Of a stretch of DNA of 27,529 nucleotides, positions 6,575 through 13,254 are shown in pieces. Under the pieces are notes generated by a model. It saw only the letters and a list, made by a program, of their open reading frames with translations. It was not told the origin of the DNA and did not search any database. The position numbers were made by a program, and so were the translations under genes. The stretch spans positions 1 to 27,529 of the forward strand of contig JADGRS010000004.1 in the NCBI GenBank assembly GCA_017880705.1, written 5' to 3'. Position 1 is the stretch's first letter; the number at the start of each line of letters is the position of its first letter. The stretch comes from Burkholderiales bacterium. Lineage in GTDB: Bacteria; Pseudomonadota; Gammaproteobacteria; Burkholderiales; Usitatibacteraceae.

Positions 6575-8625
6575 GCACGCTGCGAGGCCTGCGGGTTCTC
6601 GCCCTGGTGCTCCTCGCCGCGCTGTCGCTTTTCCTGCTCTTCGCTCCCGCCGCCAACACGCTGCGCAACGTCGTCTTCGACGGCTATCAGCAGCTCTTCC
6701 CGCTGGAGCGCACCACGGACCCCGTCGCCATCGTCGTGATCGACGAGGAGGCGATCGCGCATTACGGGCAGTGGCCGTGGCCCCGCACGCGCATCGCCGA
6801 GCTCATCACGCGCATCTCGCAGGCGCAGCCCGCGTCGATCGGCCTGGATCTCTTCTTCTCCGAGCCCGACCGCTTCTCGCCCGCGGCGATGGCCGACGAG
6901 ATGCCGATCTTGCCCACGAACCTCGCCAAGGCGCTGCGCGAGATGCCGTCCAACGACGAGCAGCTCGCGAAAGCGATCGAAGGTCGCAATGTAGTGCTCG
7001 GCATCGGCACCACGAGCGACGTCGACCCGCGCTTTCGCGGGCCGCCGCGCGCGGCCCCGGTGGTCACGTCGGGCGCGCGCGAAGCGGAGATGCCGAACTG
7101 GCCGGGCTACATCGGCAGCCTCGACGTGATCGACGCGGCGGCGGCGGGACACGGGTTGATGAACTCCGGCCCGCAGGACCAGGTGGTGCGCGTGGTGCCG
7201 ATAGTCGAGCGGATCCAGGGCGTGATCGTGCCCACGCTCGGCGTCGAGTCGGTGCGCGTCGCGGAGGGAGTGGGCCTGCGCCTGGACGATGCGCCCGGAG
7301 GCTTGCTCTTGCTTCGCCTTGCGGGCGTGAGCATGCCGCTCCAGAGGGACGGCACCGCGTGGATTCGATACAGCAGGCACGACGAGAGCCGCATGGTCTC
7401 CGCTTTCGACGTGCTGAGCGGTAAACTCGATCCCGAACGCCTGCGCCAGAAGGTGGTGCTGGTGGGCGTGACGGGCCTGGGCGTGCTCGACCACAAATCG
7501 ACGCCGCTCGGCGAGTTCGTTCCCGGCGTCGAGATCCACGCCCAGATCGTGGAGAACCTCGTGAACGGCGTGGCCCTGGTGCGTCCGACATTCGCGACGT
7601 GGATCGAGGGCGCGGTGTTCATCCTGTGCGGATTCGTCCTCATCTGGTTCATTCCGCGGCTCTCGGCGCTGCAGGGCATCAATCTCGTCGTGTTCCTCGT
7701 GCTTCTCCTGTTGTGCATCGGGCTCGTCGCGTTCCGCCACCTCCACATGTTGTTCGATTTCGCGTGGCCCGCCCTTGGCACCGTGGCCGTGTTCGGCACC
7801 GTCGTGGTCGGCACGCTCTCGGAGGCCGAGCGCCAGCGCCGCGTGCTGCGCGACCAGGCGGCGCACATGGCGGGCGAGGTCGACGCGGCGCGGCGCATCC
7901 AGATGGGGCTGCTGCCGGATCCGCGCGAGGCCCTCGGCAACGACCGGCGCTTCAAGCTCGCGGCGCTGCTCGAGCCCGCGCGCACCGTGGGGGGCGACTT
8001 CTACGATTGCTTCCACATCGATTCGCGCCGCATCTTCTTCGTGGTCGCCGACGTCTCGGGAAAGGGATTGCCCGCGGCGCTCTTCATGGCGTCGGTGAAA
8101 TCGCACCTGAAGAGCGCGGCGCTTCGCGGCGGCGACGTGGGAGAGGTGCTCACGCGCGCGCAGGCGGAGATCGCGCGAGAGAATCCGGAGCAGCTCTTCG
8201 TCACCGCGTTCGCGGCGATCCTCGACGTTCCCAGCGGCGTCATCGAGTTTTCGAGCGCGGGCCACGAGCCGCCGTTCGTGCGCACGCCGCGCGGCGCTCC
8301 CGAGCGCTTCGAGATGCCCGGCGGCCCGCCCCTGTGCGTGGTCGAGGACTTCGTCTATGCGCCGAGCCGGCGCAGGCTCGAGCCCGGCGAGTGGATCTGC
8401 TGCGTCACCGATGGCGCGACGGAAGCGATGAACGAGCAGCGCGAGTTCTTCGGAGTCGAGCGCCTGCGCGCTTCGCTCTCGTGGATGCCCGAGGACATCG
8501 ATCCCGCGAACCTCGTCGAGAGGTTGCGCGACGACGTGCGCCGCTTCGCGGGCGACGCCGAGCCCGCGGACGACATCACGCTGCTGGTGCTGCGCTGGGA
8601 AGGCGGCGCCGAAGCCGAAGCCTGA
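6571..8625 (+). CDS. CHASE2-domain membrane sensor with SpoIIE/RsbU PP2C phosphatase
   Basis: A membrane receptor of about 684 residues. Order: N-terminal helix (8-25), periplasmic CHASE2 domain (about 35-335, with VIDEEAI and IGLDLFF), a cluster of membrane helices (about 342-415), a short linker helix, then the SpoIIE-type PP2C domain (about 470-682). The phosphatase motifs VGGDFYD (473-479), ADVSGKGLP (493-501), SAGHEPPF, VTDGATEA and PADDITLL are intact, so metal-dependent dephosphorylation of a phospho-STAS protein is expected; the product of 5240 is the obvious substrate. The start is uncertain. No ATG or TTG suits, GTG 6607 would cut the first helix, and CTG 6571 has GGAG 8 bases upstream and overlaps the previous stop (CTGA). 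I use CTG 6571. The 3' end is convergent with the OmpA-like gene. Confidence 0.9.
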   Translation: MSTLRGLRVLALVLLAALSLFLLFAPAANTLRNVVFDGYQQLFPLERTTDPVAIVVIDEEAIAHYGQWPWPRTRIAELITRISQAQPASIGLDLFFSEPDRFSPAAMADEMPILPTNLAKALREMPSNDEQLAKAIEGRNVVLGIGTTSDVDPRFRGPPRAAPVVTSGAREAEMPNWPGYIGSLDVIDAAAAGHGLMNSGPQDQVVRVVPIVERIQGVIVPTLGVESVRVAEGVGLRLDDAPGGLLLLRLAGVSMPLQRDGTAWIRYSRHDESRMVSAFDVLSGKLDPERLRQKVVLVGVTGLGVLDHKSTPLGEFVPGVEIHAQIVENLVNGVALVRPTFATWIEGAVFILCGFVLIWFIPRLSALQGINLVVFLVLLLLCIGLVAFRHLHMLFDFAWPALGTVAVFGTVVVGTLSEAERQRRVLRDQAAHMAGEVDAARRIQMGLLPDPREALGNDRRFKLAALLEPARTVGGDFYDCFHIDSRRIFFVVADVSGKGLPAALFMASVKSHLKSAALRGGDVGEVLTRAQAEIARENPEQLFVTAFAAILDVPSGVIEFSSAGHEPPFVRTPRGAPERFEMPGGPPLCVVEDFVYAPSRRRLEPGEWICCVTDGATEAMNEQREFFGVERLRASLSWMPEDIDPANLVERLRDDVRRFAGDAEPADDITLLVLRWEGGAEAEA

Positions 8626-8644
8626 AGCGCGCGCGCGCTCGCCG

Positions 8645-9265
8645 CTAGCGAACGCTGATCTCGACGCGGCGGTTGCGCGGCTCGGAGACGCTGTCTTCGG
8701 TGGGCACGAGGAGCTCGCGCTTGCCGCGGCCCGCGGCCTGGATGCGCTCGGCGGGAATGCCTAGGCCGATCATCAACTCGCGCATGCGCTCCGCGCGCGC
8801 GAGCGACAGGCGATCGTTCGAGGTCATGCTTCCGACCGAGTCCGTGTGCCCGATCACCATGATGTCGGGCAGCGGCCTGCGCTTCAATTCGCTGAAGACC
8901 TTTTCCATCTCGACCTTCGATTCCGCCGTGAGCTCGTCCTTGCCCTCGAGGAAATAGAGCACGAAGCTCGTGGGCTTTCCGGGGAGGGCGGCGAGCGTGG
9001 CGCCGAAGGTGTCGCGGACCTCGTCGGCGGTAAGGCGAGTCATCTCGCGCGTGCCGTCGCTCGAGATGCGCTCGGCGCCGTAGGCCGAATCGATGACGCG
9101 CGTGTCGCCTTCCGTGTGGACCACGATCGCGCCGACGTGGCCGTCGGCGCCGGGGACCACAGCGAACAGCTCCGGCGCCACATGCTTCGGCGCCGTGGCG
9201 CAGCCGGCGCAGAGCGCCGCGAGCGCCGCGAGCGCCGCGAGCGCAAGGTAGATCGACAGCTTCAA
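8645..9265 (-). CDS. OmpA-family peptidoglycan-associated lipoprotein
   Basis: A 206-residue exported protein. It has a hydrophobic signal rich in Ala and Leu ending in CAGC, so Cys22 is the likely lipidated residue, although position -3 is Cys rather than Leu. The central region (about 30-95) is not recognised. The OmpA C-terminal domain covers about 103-205, with GHTDSVGS and NDRLSLARAERM. Asp142 and Arg157 sit 15 residues apart, as the peptidoglycan (diaminopimelate) contacts of OmpA do. It should anchor the outer membrane to the cell wall. The start is a TTG 7 bases after the FecR-protein stop and has little Shine-Dalgarno, so translation may depend on coupling to that gene. FecR and OmpA-like genes often sit beside CHASE2 genes. 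Confidence 0.85.
   Translation of the reverse strand: MKLSIYLALAALAALAALCAGCATAPKHVAPELFAVVPGADGHVGAIVVHTEGDTRVIDSAYGAERISSDGTREMTRLTADEVRDTFGATLAALPGKPTSFVLYFLEGKDELTAESKVEMEKVFSELKRRPLPDIMVIGHTDSVGSMTSNDRLSLARAERMRELMIGLGIPAERIQAAGRGKRELLVPTEDSVSEPRNRRVEISVR
9212..9244. repeat. 9-bp tandem repeat inside the OmpA-like signal peptide
   Basis: GAGCGCCGC occurs three times in a row (9212-9220, 9221-9229, 9230-9238), followed by a partial fourth copy GAGCGC (9239-9244). On the coding (minus) strand each unit encodes three Ala/Leu residues of the signal peptide core, so unit gain or loss would keep the frame while changing the length of the hydrophobic core. Confidence 0.85.
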
Positions 9266-9272
9266 GGGGTGT

Positions 9273-9710
9273 CTAGTTCGTCTTCTCGCCGACCTGGATC
9301 ACGAACTCCGTGCCGCGCACGCCCATGATCGCCGAAGGGGTGCGGACTTTCATGGACTCGGGCGACTGCTTGACCATCTTGCCCGAGATCGCGGCAAGGC
9401 GCCCTTGCTTCAGGTTGCCCTCGAATTCGCCCTGGTGCGTAGTGGTGTCGAAGTGGTACTTGTCGATCGCGAACACGCTGTTCGGTCCGACGGAGACGAG
9501 GCTGTTGTCGGTGAAGGTGATACCCGCGGAGCCGTCGGCGCCGGTGACGATCACGTCGGAAGCCTGCACGCCCGACCCCACGGCCGCCACCATCTTTTCG
9601 GCACCTCGCTGGATCTGCACGCTGCCCTTCGAGACCTTGATGAGACCTATGTCGGCCGCCATCGCCGGGAATGCGACGGACAGGGCCGCCGCGATGATCC
9701 ACTTGCGCAT
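9273..9710 (-). CDS. FecR-domain secreted protein
   Basis: A 145-residue protein with a clear Sec signal peptide (MRKWIIAAALSVAFPAMA, likely cleaved after Ala19), followed by one FecR domain (PF04773). The domain shows VGSGVQASDVIVTGADGSAGITF, split here as a core of GADGSAGITFTDNS with conserved Gly and Asp, then QGRLAAISGK and VRTPSAIMGVRGTEF. The last of these is the usual end of the domain. It has no membrane anchor, unlike true FecR sigma regulators, and so is predicted periplasmic. ATG 9710 has GGAG 6 bases upstream; the open frame continues further upstream but without signal-peptide character. It leads a two-gene unit with the OmpA-like lipoprotein and diverges from the RsbW-like gene. 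The ligand is unknown. Confidence 0.87.
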   Translation of the reverse strand: MRKWIIAAALSVAFPAMAADIGLIKVSKGSVQIQRGAEKMVAAVGSGVQASDVIVTGADGSAGITFTDNSLVSVGPNSVFAIDKYHFDTTTHQGEFEGNLKQGRLAAISGKMVKQSPESMKVRTPSAIMGVRGTEFVIQVGEKTN

Positions 9711-9746
9711 GAGCTTCTCCTCTGGGATATGCACGTTCTGACACCC

Positions 9747-9752
9747 TATAAT
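9747..9752 (+). promoter_or_regulatory. -10 box upstream of the RsbW-like gene
   Basis: A perfect TATAAT sits 24 bases before the GTG start at 9777, and a GGGGAG Shine-Dalgarno lies at 9763-9768. Transcription would start near 9759. No good -35 hexamer is visible at the right spacing, so an activator or an alternative sigma factor may be involved. The 66-base interval 9711-9776 also has to hold the promoter of the divergent FecR gene. Confidence 0.55.
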
Positions 9753-9776
9753 GCCAAAAGCCGGGGAGCCCTGCCT

Positions 9777-10196
9777 GTGAACCTTGTCACTACGCGAATG
9801 GGGATGTTTGCGTCCCGGATGGAGGAGCTGAAGGCCGCCCGGGCCTTCATCGAGGACTTCTGCGAGGGTGCCCAGGTCGCCAAGGACTCGCGGCTGAAGG
9901 CCAATCTCGTGATCGAGGAGCTCTTCATCAACACCGTGAAGCACGGCAACCGGGGCGGAAGCGAGGCCCCCGTCTGGATCACGCTGTCGGCGAGCGGCGG
10001 GGAGGTTTCGCTCATCTACGAGGACCGCGCGCCGCCCTTCAATCCGTTCGCCCGCGCGACTCGCGAGATGCTCGAGGCGCTCGCCGAGACGCGCCGCGAG
10101 GGCGGGCTCGGCGTGATCCTCGCGCACGGCCTCACCGCCTCGGCCGACTACTCGTACGTTTTCGGGCGCAACCGCATCCGGCTCACTCTCGCCTGA
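9777..10196 (+). CDS. RsbW-like anti-sigma factor serine kinase / HATPase
   Basis: A 139-residue protein that is a single GHKL ATPase domain of the RsbW/SpoIIAB type (HATPase_c_2). The N box is LVIEELFINTVKHGN (Glu47, Glu48, Asn52), the G1-like element is YEDRAPPFNPF (Asp83), and GGLGVILAHGL (109-119) is the glycine-rich lid. Such proteins bind a sigma factor or another target and phosphorylate STAS antagonists. The start is GTG 9777, 8 bases after GGGGAG; ATG codons 7, 9 and 14 residues further in are less well placed. It is 4.2 kb from the STAS gene and 1.2 kb from the phosphatase gene. I infer that these are partners. No sigma factor gene is present in the window, so the output is unknown. 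Confidence 0.88.
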   Translation: MNLVTTRMGMFASRMEELKAARAFIEDFCEGAQVAKDSRLKANLVIEELFINTVKHGNRGGSEAPVWITLSASGGEVSLIYEDRAPPFNPFARATREMLEALAETRREGGLGVILAHGLTASADYSYVFGRNRIRLTLA

Positions 10197-10200
10197 AGCG

Positions 10201-11703
10201 TCATTCGAGCCCGAAGAAGGCCCGGATGCGCCGGTGGATGTCGGATTGCCCGGCCGAGGCCGCGCCCGGCTGCCCCAACGCGCGCCGCGACTCGAGCTCG
10301 GTCTCGCGCTCGGCGAGGATGCGCGAAATGGCCCCGATGATGTCCGGGCGAGCCCTGACGATGGACTCGAAGCCCGACTTGTCGAGGCGATAGCAGACGA
10401 CGTCGGTGCGCGCGCCCACGGTGGCGTGGCGCGGCTCGCCGGTCATCATGCCCATCTCGCCGAACACGCTTCCCGCGCCGAGCGTGGCCACCGCCTTGCG
10501 GCCCGCGGGCGTGTCGATCCACACGTCGGCCTCGCCGGAGACCATGAGGTAGAGCCAGTGGGCGGTTGCGCCCTGGCGCGTGATGACGTCGCCCGCGACG
10601 AACGGGGCGTACACCAGGTGTCCCGCGAGCTCGTCGCGCTCGACGACCGTGAGCGGCGCGAAGAGCTCGACGGAGGCGAGCGCGGCGAGGCGCCGCCCGC
10701 GCTCCCCGGTGCGTTGCTCCTCGCGGTGCGACTCGTCGTCCTTGATGTCGAGCTGCTCGTGGTACTGAACGCCCAGCTTCATGCCGTTGCGCGCGAGCGC
10801 CGCCAGGATGTGCGTGCGCACGTGGCTGTCGGTGGCGTCGTCGTGCTGCGGGTCATCGAGCCAGTAGCGCAGCGCATAGCTCCCGTAGCGTGGCCCGATC
10901 TCGAGCAGCACGGCGCTCGGCGCGGGATGCTCGGCGACGTGCGGGATCTCGGCGTCCCTCACCGCGGCCTCGAGCACCGAGCACACGCGGGTCGGAGGTG
11001 CCGAGAAATCGACGGTAAGCCGCACCCAGCGGCGCCACGATGTTTGCGCGTCGTCGCGCGAGCCGATCACCGTGAAACGGTTCTTGAGCATCCAGCCGTT
11101 CGGAATGACGACGGTCTCGCGGTTGCGCGTCTCGATCGCGGTGTGGCGCCACGTGATCTCGACCACGCGGCCCGAAACGTCCTCCACGCGCAGCCAGTCG
11201 CCGACTCGCAGCGAGCGATCGAGCTGCAGCACCACCCCGCCCAGCACGTTGCCGAGGGTGTCCTGCATCGAGAACGCGATCAACCCCGTGATGACCGCCG
11301 ACGTGGTGACGAGCCCCGTGGGATCGACCCCCGCAAGGCGCAGCCACGCGAATCCCCAGGCGATGTAGAGCCCCGCCGTGGCGATGTCCTCGACGATGCG
11401 GGGTGGTTGCGCGCGCAGCGCGGGCAGCACGACGCGGAACGCGAACATCGAGGCCAGCCGGATCAGCACCGCTCCCGCGAGCACGCTCGCGACGGCGGAG
11501 GCGAGCTTCGCGGGCCCTTGCGCGCCCGTCGGCTCGGCGAGGTCGACCGCGACCAAGGCGAGCGCGCAGGCGCCCAGCAGCAGAACGGCGTTGCGCACGC
11601 TCGCGCGGTCGCCGGGCCGCCGGGCAAGGAGCGCGATGGCGATGGCAAGCGCCACCGCCATGGCCCAGCTCATCTGCGCGCGCAGGATGCCGCTCACGTC
11701 CAT
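10201..11703 (-). CDS. MscS-family mechanosensitive channel with cyclic-nucleotide-binding domain
   Basis: A 500-residue inner-membrane protein. About four hydrophobic segments (12-30, 38-55, 68-95, 108-145) lead into an MscS pore and beta domain: ITGLIAFSMQDTLGNVLGG, then LQLDRSLRVGDWL and VVIPNGWM. After the MscS C-terminal alpha/beta part (to about 320) comes a CRP-type cyclic-nucleotide-binding domain (about 340-465). Its phosphate-binding cassette FGEMGMMTGEPRHATV (414-429) retains the Glu and Arg that hold cyclic nucleotide phosphate. Fused channels of this kind are thought to be gated or tuned by cAMP or cGMP as well as by membrane tension. The gene starts 16 bases after the stop of the polyphosphate phosphotransferase gene, with little Shine-Dalgarno, so it is probably read from the same transcript. 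Its 3' end nearly touches the convergent RsbW-like gene. Confidence 0.9.
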   Translation of the reverse strand: MDVSGILRAQMSWAMAVALAIAIALLARRPGDRASVRNAVLLLGACALALVAVDLAEPTGAQGPAKLASAVASVLAGAVLIRLASMFAFRVVLPALRAQPPRIVEDIATAGLYIAWGFAWLRLAGVDPTGLVTTSAVITGLIAFSMQDTLGNVLGGVVLQLDRSLRVGDWLRVEDVSGRVVEITWRHTAIETRNRETVVIPNGWMLKNRFTVIGSRDDAQTSWRRWVRLTVDFSAPPTRVCSVLEAAVRDAEIPHVAEHPAPSAVLLEIGPRYGSYALRYWLDDPQHDDATDSHVRTHILAALARNGMKLGVQYHEQLDIKDDESHREEQRTGERGRRLAALASVELFAPLTVVERDELAGHLVYAPFVAGDVITRQGATAHWLYLMVSGEADVWIDTPAGRKAVATLGAGSVFGEMGMMTGEPRHATVGARTDVVCYRLDKSGFESIVRARPDIIGAISRILAERETELESRRALGQPGAASAGQSDIHRRIRAFFGLE

Positions 11704-11719
11704 GGAAGGCCGGCGCGGC

Positions 11720-13195
11720 TCAGAGTCCCGACTCGATGCGCTCGCAGAGCCCCTCGAGCGCCTCGATGCGGGCGAAAAGCTTGTCGTCGGAGGCGATCAC
11801 GTTCCACGGGGCGAGATCCGAGGACGTGCGGTCGATCATGTCGTTCACCGCGCGCTCGTAATGGGGCCACCTCTTGCGGTTGCGCCAGTCCTCGTCGGTG
11901 ATCTTGAAGCGCTTGTAGGAAGTCTTCTGGCGCGCCTTGAAGCGGCGCAGCTGCTCCGCGGGCGTGATGGCGAGCCAGAACTTCGCCACGATGGCGCCGG
12001 ACCGGGTGAGCTGCTCCTCGAAATCGTTGATCTCGTGGTAGGCGCGCATCCAGTCGAACTCGGAGGCGAAGCGCTCGACCCGCTCGACCAGCACGCGCCC
12101 GTACCACGAGCGATCGAAGATCGTCAGGCGCCCGTGTCCCGGAACCTGGCGCCAGAAGCGCCACAGGTAGGGCTGCGCGCGTTCCTCGTCCGTGGGGGCG
12201 GCCACCGGGATCACGCGGTAGAAGCGCGCGTCGATCGCCTGGGTGATGCGCCGAACGGTGCTGCCCTTGCCGGCGGCGTCCATGCCTTCGAACACCATGA
12301 TGACCGAGCGATCGCGCATCTTCTTCGAGCGCGTGAGCAGGTTGAGGTGGCCCTGCAGCCTGACGAGCTTCTTCGCATAGACGCCACGATCGAGCTTGCG
12401 CTTGTAGTCGAACGAGGCGAGCAGCGTGCGCCCGTCCACGGGCGGCGCGGGCGGCGGGGCCGACGGCGACAGCACCGGGCGCACGCCCTTCAGCCGCGCG
12501 GCGAGGGCGTCCTCGAGCAGGCGCCCCGCGGTGAGCGAGCGGTACCCGTGGTCGCTGCCCTCGATGATTTCCCAGGGCGCCTCGCCGGTGCTCGTCTCGC
12601 GCAGCGCGTCCTCGCACACGTCGACGAACTCGTCGTAGTGCTTGAAGTGGTCCCACTCCTCGGGGCCCACGCGCCAGGCGGTCTTCTTGTGCGACGAGAG
12701 CTCGTTCAGGCGCTTCTTCTGGGACTTCTTCGAGAGGTGGAACCAGAACTTGAGCAGCAGCGCGCCCTCGGAGACCAGCATGCGCTCGAAGTGCCGGATG
12801 CCCATGAGGCGGCGCTCGAACTCGGAGCGCTTCTCGTGGCCGATCACGCGCCGCAGGATGGGGTCGGTGTACCACGAGCCGAAGAGGATGCCGATGCGCC
12901 CCTTGGGCGCGAGCGCCTGCCAGAAGCGCCACATCTCGGGGCGCTCGCGCTCGATGTCGGTCATCGCGCCGAACGCGCGCGTCTGGATGTGGCGGGGATC
13001 CATCCACTCGTTCAGGAGGTTGACGGTCTCGCCCTTGCCCGCGCCGTCCACGCCGTTCACGAGGATGATGGTCTGGAATTCGCCTTTCTTCAGCAGTTCG
13101 TACTGGAGGTCGAGCAGGCGCTGGCGCAGCTTCGGCTCCTCGCGCTTGAACTCGGCCTTGTCGAGCTTGTGGCCAATCTCTGCGGATTCGAACAC
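11720..13195 (-). CDS. pap: Polyphosphate:AMP phosphotransferase (class II PPK2, two-domain)
   Basis: A 491-residue tandem PPK2 protein that transfers phosphate from polyphosphate to AMP, giving ADP. Each half has a Walker A motif: GVDGAGKGE (48-56) and GMDAAGKGS (304-312). The C-terminal half also has IFDRSWYGRVLVERVE (Asp361) and the expected lid residues, so it carries the catalytic centre. In the N-terminal half the equivalent segment reads LFGSWYTDP, with Gly in place of Asp, which suggests a structural or regulatory role. A Pro-rich linker (about 243-255) joins the halves. The start is GTG 13195 with GGGAG 6 bases upstream. It sits 59 bases after the CYTH-CHAD gene, whose CHAD domain is a polyphosphate-binding fold. 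Confidence 0.93.
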   Translation of the reverse strand: MFESAEIGHKLDKAEFKREEPKLRQRLLDLQYELLKKGEFQTIILVNGVDGAGKGETVNLLNEWMDPRHIQTRAFGAMTDIERERPEMWRFWQALAPKGRIGILFGSWYTDPILRRVIGHEKRSEFERRLMGIRHFERMLVSEGALLLKFWFHLSKKSQKKRLNELSSHKKTAWRVGPEEWDHFKHYDEFVDVCEDALRETSTGEAPWEIIEGSDHGYRSLTAGRLLEDALAARLKGVRPVLSPSAPPPAPPVDGRTLLASFDYKRKLDRGVYAKKLVRLQGHLNLLTRSKKMRDRSVIMVFEGMDAAGKGSTVRRITQAIDARFYRVIPVAAPTDEERAQPYLWRFWRQVPGHGRLTIFDRSWYGRVLVERVERFASEFDWMRAYHEINDFEEQLTRSGAIVAKFWLAITPAEQLRRFKARQKTSYKRFKITDEDWRNRKRWPHYERAVNDMIDRTSSDLAPWNVIASDDKLFARIEALEGLCERIESGL

Positions 13196-13254
13196 GGCGG
13201 TCTCCCTTGTTCACTTCAGTGTGGCATTGGGGCTATGCGCGGAATTGCCCGCGG

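Noticed and set aside
8626..8639. AGCGCGCGCGCGCT palindrome between convergent genes
   Set aside because: A simple alternating GC run is expected at this base composition. It has no loop or T-tract for a terminator and no clear sign of function.
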